From: Defluviicoccus sp046348835
GTDB lineage: Bacteria; Pseudomonadota; Alphaproteobacteria; Rhodospirillales; Defluviicoccaceae
DNA: 64,000 nucleotides
Direction: 5' to 3'
Assembly (NCBI GenBank): GCA_046348835.1
Contig: JAXMDM010000003.1
Span: forward strand, 310,001-374,000
A model generated the notes under the pieces. That model was not told the DNA's origin. It saw only the letters and a list, made by a program, of their open reading frames with translations, and ran no database searches. Below, in pieces: positions 23,994-33,377 of this stretch. Within the stretch, counting starts at the first letter, position 1, and the number at the start of each line of letters is the position of its first letter. A program made the position numbers and the translations under genes.

Positions 23994-24547
23994 CCGCGAC
24001 CGCGGCCGTGGTGCGCCGGCTGCCCTATATCCTGCCGCTGGCCATGTTCGTGCTGCTGGTGGTCTATTTCTGGGTGGGGCTCGGCCGTGACCCCCACGAG
24101 CTGCCCTCCGTGCTCCTCGACCGGCCGGTGCCGGCCTTTGCCCTGCCGCCCATCGAGGGGGCGGTCCACGGCCTGAGTTCCGAGGACCTGAAGGGAAGTG
24201 TCGCCCTGCTCAACGTCTTCGGGTCGTGGTGCGTCGCCTGCAAGGTCGAGCATCCGTTCCTGATGCAGCTGAGCCGGGAGGGAAGGGTGCCCATCTACGG
24301 CATCGACTGGCGGGAGAAGGACCGGGAGGCGGGACCCGAGTGGCTCGCCCGCCTGGGCAACCCGTACCGGCTGGTCGGCGACGATCCCGATTCCCGGGCC
24401 GTCATCGCTCTCGGCGTGTCGGGTGCCCCCGAGACCTTCGTTATCGATCGCGACGGGATCATCCGGCACAAACACGCGGGTCCGCTGACGCCCGAGGTAT
24501 GGGAGAAAGAGCTGTGGCCCATTATCCAACGCCTGCAGGCTCGCTGA
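23990..24547 (+). CDS. ccmG: thiol:disulfide interchange protein CcmG/DsbE
   Basis: Membrane-anchored periplasmic thioredoxin-like reductase that keeps apocytochrome c cysteines reduced, 185 residues. One N-terminal helix (YILPLAMFVLLVVYFWVG) is followed by the DsbE fold with VALLNVFGSWCVACKVEHPF, where the active site is CVAC (residues 81-84). The cis-Pro region is GVSGAPETFVID and the typical GIDWREKDREA insertion is present. It overlaps ccmF and ccmH. Confidence 0.94.
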   Translation: MTATAAVVRRLPYILPLAMFVLLVVYFWVGLGRDPHELPSVLLDRPVPAFALPPIEGAVHGLSSEDLKGSVALLNVFGSWCVACKVEHPFLMQLSREGRVPIYGIDWREKDREAGPEWLARLGNPYRLVGDDPDSRAVIALGVSGAPETFVIDRDGIIRHKHAGPLTPEVWEKELWPIIQRLQAR

Positions 24548-25077
24548 GGCCGGCGACGCCCCGGGCGCTGGCGGTGGCTGCGCTGCTGGCGCTGACGCTG
24601 GCGCTGGCATGGGCGCCTTGGGCGGCGCGGGCGGTGCAGCCGGACGAGATGCTGGCCGATCCGGCGCTGGAGGCGCGGGCGAGGGAGGTCAGCCGCGAAC
24701 TGCGCTGCGTCGTCTGCCAGAACGAATCCATCGACGACTCCAACGCCGAACTGGCGCACGACCTGCGCCTTTTGGTGCGCGAGCGCATCGCTGCAGGCGA
24801 CAGCGATAAACAGGTGATCGACTACGTCGTCTCCCGCTACGGCGACTTCGTCCTCCTGCGGCCGCCGTTCAAGCCGACCACCTGGGCGCTCTGGTTCGGC
24901 CCGGCGGTGGTCCTGGCGGGGGGCGCCCTCGTGCTCGCCCTCTACATGCGTCGCCGCTCACGGGCGGATGCGGCGACAGGGGCGGAAGTAGGGGCAGCAG
25001 CCGGAGCACCCCCGCCGCCGCTGACGGCGGAGGAGGAGGCCCGGCTCGCGCGGACGGTCGAGGACTACCGGCGATGA
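24514..25077 (+). CDS. ccmH: cytochrome c-type biogenesis protein CcmH (CycL)
   Basis: Periplasmic thiol-oxidoreductase subunit of the heme-lyase complex, 187 residues from the GTG at 24514. ATG 24499 is an in-frame alternative; both overlap the end of ccmG. A cleavable signal (ALAVAALLALTLALAWAPWA) is followed by the hallmark LRCVVCQNESIDDSNAEL (Cys67 and Cys70 region) and YVVSRYGDFVLLRPPF. One C-terminal membrane helix (LWFGPAVVLAGGALVLALYM) is followed by a charged tail. It overlaps ccmI by four bases. Confidence 0.93.
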   Translation: MAHYPTPAGSLRPATPRALAVAALLALTLALAWAPWAARAVQPDEMLADPALEARAREVSRELRCVVCQNESIDDSNAELAHDLRLLVRERIAAGDSDKQVIDYVVSRYGDFVLLRPPFKPTTWALWFGPAVVLAGGALVLALYMRRRSRADAATGAEVGAAAGAPPPPLTAEEEARLARTVEDYRR

Positions 25078-26411
25078 CGTCGCTGTGGATCGGCGCCGGC
25101 GTCCTCACCTTCGCCGTGGTTTTTCTTCTCGTCGCGCCGCTGGTCCGCCGCCGGCGCACCGCGGCGCCGCGACAGGCCTACGATCTCGCCGTCCTGGTGC
25201 AGCAGCTGGCCGAGGTCGATCAGGATCTGGCCCGGGGGCTGATCGGCGAAGCCGAGGCGGCGGCGGCGCGCATCGAGCTGAAGCGGCGGATCCTGGCCGC
25301 GGCCGACGCGCCGCCGGCGGAAGCGGCTGCACCGGCCCCGGCTGAACCGGCCGCGAGCGCACCGGGGGCGGCTGGGCCGGCCGCCGCGACGGCCGAAGCG
25401 CCGCCGGCCGGCCCCGGCCGGCGCGAGGGTACGGGCGCCTGGGTGACGGCGGCGATCGCCCTCGTCGTGCCGTTGTTGGCGATGGGGGTTTATCTGATCG
25501 TCGGCCAGCCCGACAGCCCCGACCGGCCGCTGGCCGCCCGCCTCGCCCAGGGTGGGGACCTGGCCCAGGATCGGCAGATGGCGGGCGAGGACCGGGACTC
25601 GCTGGCGCAGACGGTCGACAAGCTGGAGCGCTTCCTGCAGGAGCGGCCGAACGAGGCGGAGGGCTGGCTGCTGCTGGGACGGGCACGAATGACCCTCGAT
25701 CAGCCGATGGAGGCGATCGCCGCCCTGCAGCGGGCGTACACCATCGCCCCGCAGCGCTCCGACATCGCCGGTGCGCTGGGCGAGGCCATCGTCATCGGTG
25801 CCGGCGGGGAGGTGACCGACGCGGCGCAGCGCGTCCTCACCGCGGCCCTCGATGCCGATCCGGGCAATATTCAGGCTCGCTACTACCTGGCATTGGGCGA
25901 GGCCCAGCGCGGCCAGGTGCGCGAGGCGGTCCAGGGCTGGGTCGACCTCGTCGCCCTCTCGCCGGCCGACGCGCCCTGGCTGCCGCAGGTGGAGGCGCAG
26001 ATCGGCGAAGCGGCGGACTCGATCGGTCTCGACCGGGCGACGCTGCGGCCGAGCGATGAGGTCCTGGCGCTGGCTCGCCAGGCACCCGTCACCGCCGCCC
26101 GGCCGGCGCCTCCGGCCGCTGCCGGCGGCGATGCGGCAGCGGGTGCGAACGAGGGCACGACCACCGGTGAGGGCAACACCACCGCCGGTGCCGGCCCGAG
26201 CCGGGCCGACATGGAGGCGGCCGCCCGGCTCTCCGCCGAGGAACGGGACAAGATGATCCGTTCCATGGTGGCGCGCCTGGCCGAGCGGCTGGAGGCGCAC
26301 CCGGAGGATGCGGACGGCTGGACGCGCCTCGCCCGGGCCTACGATGTCCTGGGCGAGCCCGCCAAGGCGGCGGATGCCCGCGCCCGCGCCGAGGCGGCGC
26401 GTCGCCGATGA
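25074..26411 (+). CDS. ccmI: cytochrome c-type biogenesis protein CcmI (CycH)
   Basis: Apocytochrome c chaperone of the heme-lyase module, 445 residues. Two N-terminal membrane helices (IGAGVLTFAVVFLLVAPLV, and AAIALVVPLLAMGVYLIVG after an Ala/Pro-rich cytoplasmic loop) precede a periplasmic TPR domain (FLQERPNEAEGWLLLGRAR, AYTIAPQRSDIAGALGEAIV). It ends with a further TPR-like unit DGWTRLARAYDVLGEPAKAA. The long low-complexity linkers (Pro/Ala and Thr/Gly-rich) are typical of alphaproteobacterial CycH. It is the last gene of the operon. Confidence 0.92.
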   Translation: MTSLWIGAGVLTFAVVFLLVAPLVRRRRTAAPRQAYDLAVLVQQLAEVDQDLARGLIGEAEAAAARIELKRRILAAADAPPAEAAAPAPAEPAASAPGAAGPAAATAEAPPAGPGRREGTGAWVTAAIALVVPLLAMGVYLIVGQPDSPDRPLAARLAQGGDLAQDRQMAGEDRDSLAQTVDKLERFLQERPNEAEGWLLLGRARMTLDQPMEAIAALQRAYTIAPQRSDIAGALGEAIVIGAGGEVTDAAQRVLTAALDADPGNIQARYYLALGEAQRGQVREAVQGWVDLVALSPADAPWLPQVEAQIGEAADSIGLDRATLRPSDEVLALARQAPVTAARPAPPAAAGGDAAAGANEGTTTGEGNTTAGAGPSRADMEAAARLSAEERDKMIRSMVARLAERLEAHPEDADGWTRLARAYDVLGEPAKAADARARAEAARRR

Positions 26412-26500
26412 CGGATCGTCGATGAGGGATTTGTAGGTTGCACCGGCTCCCCCGCCTACCCATACCCTAGCGACGGTTCTGTCACGGGAGGAGCACGCCA

Positions 26501-26947
26501 ATGGGAAACGGAGCGAAAGCGGCCGCCGTAGCGGCGATCATCGCGGCAGGCTGGTTGCCGGTGTCGGCGCTCGGCTGCGAGGCAGGGAAGTCCGCCGAGG
26601 CTACAAACATTCAGCTGGCGCAAGCGCAATCGCCTGAGGTTCCGAAGCCGCCGTCGATGCCGGGAACGCCCGCCATCCCCGGCAAGCCGGAAGTCCCCGG
26701 TATGCCGTCGATGCCGGGCACGCCGGCGGTTCCGGGCGCTCCGGAGATGCCGGGGACCCCGTCGATGCCGGGAACACCCGCCGTTCCGGGGACGCCCGAT
26801 CTACCCGGCAAACACAGCCTGCCGGGTACCCCGGCGGTGCCGGAGTTACCGGAAAAGCCGACCCTACCGACAACGCCGGTTCCACAACCGCCGGAGCTTC
26901 CGGCGAAGCCATCGGTTCCCTCCATGCCTCCGGTTCCGGGCAAGTAA
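26501..26947 (+). CDS. exported Pro/Gly repeat protein (MPGTP repeats)
   Basis: Secreted low-complexity protein, 148 residues, not assignable to a known function. A Sec signal (AAAVAAIIAAGWLPVSALG) is followed by a short linker with one Cys. Then come about ten repeats of a five- to six-residue unit of the form MPGTPxxPGxP (MPGTPAIPGKPEVPG, MPGTPAVPGAPEMPG, MPGTPSMPGTPAVPG), fading into PELPEKPTLP and PVPQPPELPA. Such sequences form extended polyproline or elastin-like structures and often serve as spacers or matrix components; that role is inference. GGGAGGAG precedes the ATG. The repeat DNA is a possible site of length variation. Confidence 0.75.
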   Translation: MGNGAKAAAVAAIIAAGWLPVSALGCEAGKSAEATNIQLAQAQSPEVPKPPSMPGTPAIPGKPEVPGMPSMPGTPAVPGAPEMPGTPSMPGTPAVPGTPDLPGKHSLPGTPAVPELPEKPTLPTTPVPQPPELPAKPSVPSMPPVPGK

Positions 26948-27193
26948 GAGGAGCCCGGACTGGGGGGTCCGGGGAGGAGGACCCCGGCGGTCGGATCGGC
27001 ATTTCGGGCGGCACCATGGCGATGCCGCCCGCGCTTGCCCGCGCGTCGATGAAACCTTTGCAGCGGGGTGCGGCGGCCCTTGCCTTTTCGCGGGCGTCTT
27101 CGCATAACCGGGGGCGCATTCCCCCCGGACGGCGCGGCCGCCGCGCCAGCGCTGGCATGGAAGAACACCAACAGGGGAGAGGGTCCTCGCATC

Positions 27194-28390
<1,197 letters not shown>

Positions 28391-28413
28391 GCATCGGCGA
28401 GGTGGAATGAGCG

Positions 28414-28448
28414 GGGCGGGCCGTCCCACGGGCGGCCCGCCCTTGCTT
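28414..28448 (+). terminator. rho-independent terminator of pgk
   Basis: GGGCGGGCCG (28414-28423), a nine-base loop, CGGCCCGCCC (28433-28442), then TTGCTT. The 10-bp stem is perfect, and the T-run is interrupted by one G. Confidence 0.65.
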
Positions 28449-28477
28449 TGCCGGACGGGTGACGTCACTCTCAGGCG

Positions 28478-29041
28478 ATGACCGCGAAGCAGCAGCTAGG
28501 CGTCTTCGTCGAGAGGGTCCCCGACGGCGACAACCGGACGCGGTTGGTCTGTCCCGACTGCGGCTACGTGGAATACACCAACCCGAAGATCGTCGTCGGC
28601 GCCGTCTGCACCTGGGAGGAGCGGGTGCTGCTCTGCCGTCGCGCCATCGCTCCCTCGCTGGGGCTGTGGACGATCCCGGCGGGATACATGGAGACGGGCG
28701 AGACCACCGCCCAAGGGGCGGCGCGGGAGGTGTGGGAGGAGGCGCGCGCCCACGTCAGCATCGATGGCCTCGTCGGCCTCTACGAGATCCCCCATATCGC
28801 CCAGGTCAACGTCATCTACCGGGCGGCGATGCGATCGCCCGAGCATGCGCCGGGGGAGGAGAGCGAGGCGGTGCACCTGTTCCGCTGGGACGAGATCCCG
28901 TGGGACGAACTGGCGTTTCCGTCGATCCGCTGGGCGCTGGAGCAGTTTCGTGCCAATACCTCGCCGGCGGTGCATGCCTTCGTCCGCCCGGCGTCGTTGC
29001 CGCCCGGCGCGGTCCCGACCGGCTCGTTGACCGGACCTTAA
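28478..29041 (+). CDS. Nudix hydrolase with Cys-pair N-terminus
   Basis: Nudix pyrophosphohydrolase, 187 residues, probably acting on a nucleotide sugar, ADP-ribose or NAD(H)-like compound. The Nudix box is GYMETGETTAQGAAREVWEE, with the REVWEEA core intact. The N-terminal CPDCGYVEYTNPKIVVGAV is the half zinc ribbon seen in a common family of bacterial Nudix enzymes (CxxCGxxxYxNP). The C-terminal HLFRWDEIPWDELAFPSIRW closes the fold. The gene begins 87 bases after pgk and behind its terminator. The substrate cannot be specified from sequence. Confidence 0.87.
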   Translation: MTAKQQLGVFVERVPDGDNRTRLVCPDCGYVEYTNPKIVVGAVCTWEERVLLCRRAIAPSLGLWTIPAGYMETGETTAQGAAREVWEEARAHVSIDGLVGLYEIPHIAQVNVIYRAAMRSPEHAPGEESEAVHLFRWDEIPWDELAFPSIRWALEQFRANTSPAVHAFVRPASLPPGAVPTGSLTGP

Positions 29042-29064
29042 CCGGCGGGCGGTAGGGTCCGCCC

Positions 29065-29301
29065 ATGACCGATCTGTTCCGGCTCGTCGGCACCCTGCGG
29101 CCGACCACGTCCGCCACCACACCCGCAACCGAACCCGGCACTCGCCCCACCGCCGAGCCTCCGCCCGGCCGCCCGACCGATGCGCGCACCGCACCCGAAG
29201 CGCTAAAGACGGCCCTGAAGCAACTGGATCAGCTCCTGAAGAGCGGCACCCCCGCCCGCGCCGACGCCCACCGCGGCACCTACCTCAACGTCCTGGTGTA
29301 G
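29065..29301 (+). CDS. small hypothetical protein
   Basis: A 78-residue frame starting ATG at 29065, 23 bases after the Nudix stop. The N-terminus MTDLFRLVGTLRP is followed by a Thr/Pro/Ala-rich stretch and an amphipathic helix-like segment EALKTALKQLDQLLKSG, ending HRGTYLNVLV. No family is recognised and no strong ribosome site is visible. It may be a real small gene or a chance frame in GC-rich DNA; its position in line with the Nudix gene and the ordered helix favour the former slightly. Confidence 0.4.
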   Translation: MTDLFRLVGTLRPTTSATTPATEPGTRPTAEPPPGRPTDARTAPEALKTALKQLDQLLKSGTPARADAHRGTYLNVLV

Positions 29302-29337
29302 CCACCGGGCGCAGGCGCGCCGTTCCGTTGTGCACTT

Positions 29338-29361
29338 TGTCCAAATTCGCTATTCTGGACA
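29338..29361. promoter_or_regulatory. candidate operator of the Phd/PIN module
   Basis: TGTCCA (29338-29343) and TGGACA (29356-29361) form a perfect inverted repeat spaced by 12 bases, 27 bases before the antitoxin ATG. The second half overlaps a -10-like TATTCT (29351-29356), which lies 17 bases after a weak -35, TTGTGC (29328-29333). Its position fits autorepression by the antitoxin. Confidence 0.45.
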
Positions 29362-29387
29362 TCCTCAACAGGGACCAGGATACTCGG

Positions 29388-29639
29388 ATGCGCTACGTTT
29401 CCGCCACCGATGCAAAGCAGACACTCGCCGCCGTGCTCGATGCAGCGCAGCGGGAACCGGTGGTTATCCAGCGGCAGAAGCGCGATGTCGCCGTCGTCCT
29501 GTCGGTCCGCGAGTACGAGAAGCTGGTCGCCCTCAACATCGAGGAGTTTCAGCGGTTCTGCGACCAGGTGGGCGAACGGGCCGCCGCCCGTGGTCTGACC
29601 GAGGACGGTCTCGCCGCCCTCCTTACCGATGCACGTTAG
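29388..29639 (+). CDS. Phd/YefM-family antitoxin
   Basis: 83-residue antitoxin of a type II module. The N-terminal Phd/YefM DNA-binding fold is seen in MRYVSATDAKQTLAAVLDAA, REPVVIQRQKRDVAVVLSVR and EYEKLVALNIEEF, followed by a toxin-binding tail (VGERAAARGLTEDGLAALL). The ATG at 29388 matches the family start; an open frame to 29328 would run through the putative operator. Its 3' end overlaps the toxin gene by eleven bases. Likely to repress its own promoter through the palindrome upstream. Confidence 0.85.
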   Translation: MRYVSATDAKQTLAAVLDAAQREPVVIQRQKRDVAVVLSVREYEKLVALNIEEFQRFCDQVGERAAARGLTEDGLAALLTDAR

Positions 29640-30054
29640 GCCGCGCATCGTCGTCGATACCAACGCCCTCGTCAGCCGCCTCCTCCTTCCCGATTCGATT
29701 CCGGGCCGGGCGGTAAGACGGGCGGTCGATGAGGGGTTGCTCCTCGTTTCCAACGAGACCTTGGCGGAACTGGCGGATGTTTTCTGTCGCGCCAAGTTCG
29801 ACCCCTATGTGTCGATCGCCGACCGGCAGCGGTTCATCGTCCAACTGGGCCGCATCGTCGAAGTGGTTCCGATCGTCAGACAAATGCGGGCGTGTCGTGA
29901 TCCTGATGACGACAAGTTCCTTTCCCTCGCCGTCAACGGCGAGGCGACCCTGATCATCACCGGTGATCGCGACCTTCTCGATCTTAGCCCCTTCATGGGC
30001 ATCCCGATCATCTCCCCCGCCGAGTATCTTGCAGGTTTCGCTACGCCCACGTAG
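29629..30054 (+). CDS. PIN-domain toxin (putative RNase)
   Basis: PIN-fold ribonuclease, 141 residues, of the COG1569-type toxin family. The four acidic positions are visible: VVDTNALVS, SNETLAELADVF, RDPDDDKFLSLAV and ITGDRDLL, the last in the ITGDxDLL pattern typical of the family. It overlaps the antitoxin by eleven bases, so synthesis is coupled. PIN proteins of this subgroup are commonly paired with Phd-like antitoxins. The RNA target is unknown. Confidence 0.86.
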   Translation: MHVRPRIVVDTNALVSRLLLPDSIPGRAVRRAVDEGLLLVSNETLAELADVFCRAKFDPYVSIADRQRFIVQLGRIVEVVPIVRQMRACRDPDDDKFLSLAVNGEATLIITGDRDLLDLSPFMGIPIISPAEYLAGFATPT

Positions 30055-30179
30055 GGCGGACGAGGAGAGCGAGGCGATCATTCCTGCTCCGGTAGACCCC
30101 CTGATGGCACACGCACCTCACTGATCGCCGGGCCGGACACGGTCGGCGGCAAACCGGGAAGAAAAGGATAGGATTGGGC

Positions 30180-30638
30180 ATGAGCAAGGCAATTCAAGAT
30201 TATTATCCGGAAAACTTCAGTCACTGTTTCGGCTGCGGAAAAAACAATTCGGAGGGATATCAGCTCAAGAGTTTCCTGGAGGGGGATGATGTCATCGCCC
30301 GATTTACGCCGGCGCCGAAATATAGCGGTGGCTTCCCCGATCATGTCTACGGCGGCATGATCGCGTCGCTGCTGGACTGCCACGGCGCCGCATCTGCCGC
30401 CGCCTTCACCTATCGCGCCCAGAACCGCGAGCCGGGCGACGGCGGCGACCCGATACGGTTCGTCACCGCTTCGCTGAAGGTCGATTATCTGCGTCCGACG
30501 CCGATCGGGATCGAACTGATCCTCAACGGGAAGCTCCGGTCCATCGACGGACGCAAGGTGTGGGTGGACTTGCAGTTGACGGCCGACGGCGTGACCTGCG
30601 CCAAGGGAGAAATGCTGGCAATACTCATTCGCGCATGA
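30180..30638 (+). CDS. PaaI-type hotdog-fold thioesterase
   Basis: Acyl-CoA thioesterase of the hotdog superfamily, 152 residues. Distinctive is the N-terminal SHCFGCGKNNSEGYQLKSF (a CFGCGxxN motif found in one PaaI subfamily), then GGFPDHVYGGMIASLLDCHG, the catalytic hotdog-helix region with its conserved Gly/Asp, and VDYLRPTPIGIELILNGKL. The ATG at 30180 follows AAGGATAGGA. The gene converges with the cyclase gene and their ends overlap by 14 bases. The acyl substrate is unknown. Confidence 0.85.
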   Translation: MSKAIQDYYPENFSHCFGCGKNNSEGYQLKSFLEGDDVIARFTPAPKYSGGFPDHVYGGMIASLLDCHGAASAAAFTYRAQNREPGDGGDPIRFVTASLKVDYLRPTPIGIELILNGKLRSIDGRKVWVDLQLTADGVTCAKGEMLAILIRA

Positions 30639-32022
30639 CGGTCGGCTCTGGGGCCAACGCCTGCGGGTCAAGGGCGAAGACGCTGACCGGCCGGCTGCGG
30701 CCGCGCACCTGCACCGCGCCGATGGGACGGCAGGGGAACCCGTCGCCGGCCTCGGCGATGCAGCTTTCCGACACCAGCACATAGGTGCCGTGCTCCTTGT
30801 TGAGCTGTTCGAGGCGGGCGGCGATGTTGACCTCGTCGCCGTAGACGGTGAAGTAGAGCCGCTCGGGAGCGCCGACCGCACCCGACACGCAGGCGCCGGT
30901 GTTCAGCCCGCACCGCGTCCGCAACACCAGCCCTTCCGGGCCGAACGGTGTGCTCCGGGACAGATCCTGGATGGCGAGCGCGGTGCGCAGGGCGCAGGCG
31001 GCGTGGTCCGGGTTGCTCCGGGCGGAATTGAAGGTGATCAGCATGGCGTCGCCCTGGAACATGGTGATCACGCCCGCGTGCGCGTCGACGATGGCGACCA
31101 CCGCGGCGAAGTAGTCGTTCAGTGTCGCCATCAGCGCCGTCGGCGATAGGCCTTCGGCGATGGTGGAGAACCGCTCGATATCGCAGAAGAGGATGGTGGC
31201 ATGGGTTACCTCGCCGTCGCCGGGCTCGATTCCGCGGTCGGCGCCGGCGATCCGTTGCGCCACCTCCGGGGCGACGAAGCGGGTGAGATCGCGCGCCACC
31301 GTCGCATCGGTGACGGCGCGCACCAGCAGCCGCCGCGCCCGCACCAGGGAGACGGCGAGGATGGCGGTGACGAGGAGGATGGCGATGATCTTGTCCACCT
31401 CGCCGCCGATGAGGATGTGGTTGGAGGTGAGGTAGCTGACGTAGTCGCGGGTGACATTGCCGTCGTGGGCGAGCGCATACCAGAGAAGGAAAAGCCAGCC
31501 GAAGGCGGCGGCGAGGCCGCAGGCGACGACGTAGACGGGATCGAACCGCAGCGTCCTCAGGGCGATGAAAATGAAGACGTAAAGCAGCGTCGGCGCCTTC
31601 AGATAGAACGACGGCGGCTGCCCGTACTGGAGGTGGAAGCTCCAGATCAGGCCGAGGAGCAGGCCGATGTCGACGATCACCGAGCCGAACAGGAGCCAGC
31701 CGGGCAGACTGCCGCGATTGGCGAGAACGAGGCGAACCAGGGTGAAGCCCAGATAGGCGGCCAGCACGTACGGCACCGGGGTGAACGGGGTGCCGGCGGA
31801 GGTCTTGGGGGCGATGGCGTAGAGGGCGATGAAGAAGGCGATGAGGCCGAACTGCACCCAGCTGACGAGGATCTCCGACTGGACCTGCTGCCCCGCAATG
31901 GCGCGGCCCACCCGGGCCGGCATCCGCCGCAGGCCCCGCTTGCCGAAGAAGAACTCGGCGAGACCGGACGCCAACTCCCGTCCCCCCTTTCGCCGCGGCG
32001 CTTCCGTCAAACGCGGGGCCAT
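30625..32022 (-). CDS. membrane class III adenylate/guanylate cyclase, atypical substrate site
   Basis: Membrane-bound nucleotide cyclase, 465 residues. About six hydrophobic helices (residues 55-225, for example VQFGLIAFFIALYAIAP and IIAILLVTAILAVSLV) are followed by a class III catalytic domain. The metal-binding Asps are D281 (LFCDIERF) and D325 (FQGDAMLI), and D396, N399 and R403 (YGDEVNIAARLEQ) are present. The lysine that normally reads adenine, four residues before the second metal Asp, is Met321 here (TMFQGD). The enzyme may thus use a different substrate mode or have altered activity. It is convergent with the thioesterase gene. Confidence 0.87.
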   Translation of the reverse strand: MAPRLTEAPRRKGGRELASGLAEFFFGKRGLRRMPARVGRAIAGQQVQSEILVSWVQFGLIAFFIALYAIAPKTSAGTPFTPVPYVLAAYLGFTLVRLVLANRGSLPGWLLFGSVIVDIGLLLGLIWSFHLQYGQPPSFYLKAPTLLYVFIFIALRTLRFDPVYVVACGLAAAFGWLFLLWYALAHDGNVTRDYVSYLTSNHILIGGEVDKIIAILLVTAILAVSLVRARRLLVRAVTDATVARDLTRFVAPEVAQRIAGADRGIEPGDGEVTHATILFCDIERFSTIAEGLSPTALMATLNDYFAAVVAIVDAHAGVITMFQGDAMLITFNSARSNPDHAACALRTALAIQDLSRSTPFGPEGLVLRTRCGLNTGACVSGAVGAPERLYFTVYGDEVNIAARLEQLNKEHGTYVLVSESCIAEAGDGFPCRPIGAVQVRGRSRPVSVFALDPQALAPEPTVMRE

Positions 32023-32084
32023 CGTCGCACCCCGGCGCAGCCGCTCCGCGTGCGGCCCTAGACTACCACACTGACCCGCCGACG

Positions 32085-33377
32085 TCAGGCGTCGAGGCCG
32101 AGCAGGGAGCGGGCGAAGGCGCGGGCCTCGAAGGCGCGCATGTCGTCGATGCCCTCGCCGACACCGATGGCATAGACCGGCAGGCCGAAGCGCTCGGCCA
32201 GCGCCACCACCACGCCGCCCTTGGCCGAGCCATCCAGCTTGGTGACGGCGAGGCCGGTGACGTCGACCATGTCGCGGAATACCTTGACCTGGCTGTGGGC
32301 GTTCTGGCCGACGCTGGCGTCCAGGACCAGCAGGCAGTCGTGCGGCGCCGTTTCGTCCAGCTTCTTCAGCACCCGGACGATCTTCTTCAACTCGTCCATC
32401 AAGTCGGCACGGTTATGCAGCCGGCCGGCGGTATCGATCAGCAATACGTCGGCACGTTCGGCGCGGGCCAGCTCGAAGGCCTCGAAGGCGAGGCTGGCGG
32501 CGTCCGATCCCGGCGGCCTGGCGACCACCTCGCAGCCGGCCCGCGTTCCCCAGATCTGCAACTGCTCGATGGCCGCGGCGCGGAAGGTGTCGGCGGCCGC
32601 CAGGACCACCTTGAACCCGACCTGGCGGAACAGGTGGGCGAGCTTGGCGATGGTGGTGGTCTTGCCCGACCCGTTCACCCCGCAGACGAGGATGACGTGC
32701 GGCTTGTGGGCGTCGTTGATGGTGATGGTCTGCGCCACCGGTTCGAGGACATGGGCGACTTCGTCGGCGAGGGCGGACCGGACCTCGTCTGCCGTCACTT
32801 CCTGGTTGAACCGCGACCGGGCCAGGGCCTGGGCCAGGTTGGCCGCGGTCTCGAGGCCCAGATCCGAGGAGATCAGCAGCTCTTCCAGCTCTTCCAGCGC
32901 CTCGTCGTCCAGTTTGCGCTTGGTGAACAGGGTGCCGATGCCGCCGGTCAGCTTCGCCGACGAGCGGCCGAGGCCGCGGCGCATCCGCGACATCCAGGTC
33001 CCGCCCGCCGCTTCCGCTTCGGCGGCGGAGCGGGCGGCGAGGCGCGCCTGGATCGTGGCGATGGCGGCGGCCTCCGCCTCCCGTCGCTCCTGGTGTGCCC
33101 CCGCCGGTGGTGCGCCGCCGGACCCTGCAGGGGGCTCCTGCACCGGCGGCACCTCGCCCGGATCGTCGAGCGGCGGCCATTCGGGAAGCGGCTCCGGCAG
33201 CGGCGGTTCCTCCACCGGCGGCGGAACCAGGGGCGGCTCGGGCGGCGGCTGGACCGGCTCGGACGGCTCCGGACCCTGCTGTGCCGCTGCGTCGCCGCCG
33301 TCGCGGCGAAACATGCGGCGGAGCCAGCGGCTTTCCCCGCCGGCCACCCTGGGGGTTGGCGGCTCCCGTTCGCTCAT
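32085..33377 (-). CDS. ftsY: signal recognition particle receptor FtsY
   Basis: SRP receptor GTPase at the inner membrane, 430 residues. The first 125 residues form a Pro/Glu-rich acidic A domain (PPPEPPLVPPPVEEPPLPEP). The N domain follows (LEELEELLISSDLGLETA), then the G domain with G1 GVNGSGKTTT, the insertion box AADTFRAAAIEQLQ, G3 DTAGRLHNR, G4 TKLDGSAKGG and the closing VYAIGVGEGIDDM. It starts four bases into the end of mtaB (ATGA overlap) and ends the minus-strand group dapF-mtaB-ftsY. Its partner ffh lies 2.8 kb away on the other strand. Confidence 0.95.
   Translation of the reverse strand: MSEREPPTPRVAGGESRWLRRMFRRDGGDAAAQQGPEPSEPVQPPPEPPLVPPPVEEPPLPEPLPEWPPLDDPGEVPPVQEPPAGSGGAPPAGAHQERREAEAAAIATIQARLAARSAAEAEAAGGTWMSRMRRGLGRSSAKLTGGIGTLFTKRKLDDEALEELEELLISSDLGLETAANLAQALARSRFNQEVTADEVRSALADEVAHVLEPVAQTITINDAHKPHVILVCGVNGSGKTTTIAKLAHLFRQVGFKVVLAAADTFRAAAIEQLQIWGTRAGCEVVARPPGSDAASLAFEAFELARAERADVLLIDTAGRLHNRADLMDELKKIVRVLKKLDETAPHDCLLVLDASVGQNAHSQVKVFRDMVDVTGLAVTKLDGSAKGGVVVALAERFGLPVYAIGVGEGIDDMRAFEARAFARSLLGLDA

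Noticed and set aside
26640..26945. CRISPR-like regular repeats
   Set aside because: The periodicity is short, in frame and coding (Pro/Gly repeats), without constant repeats and unique spacers.
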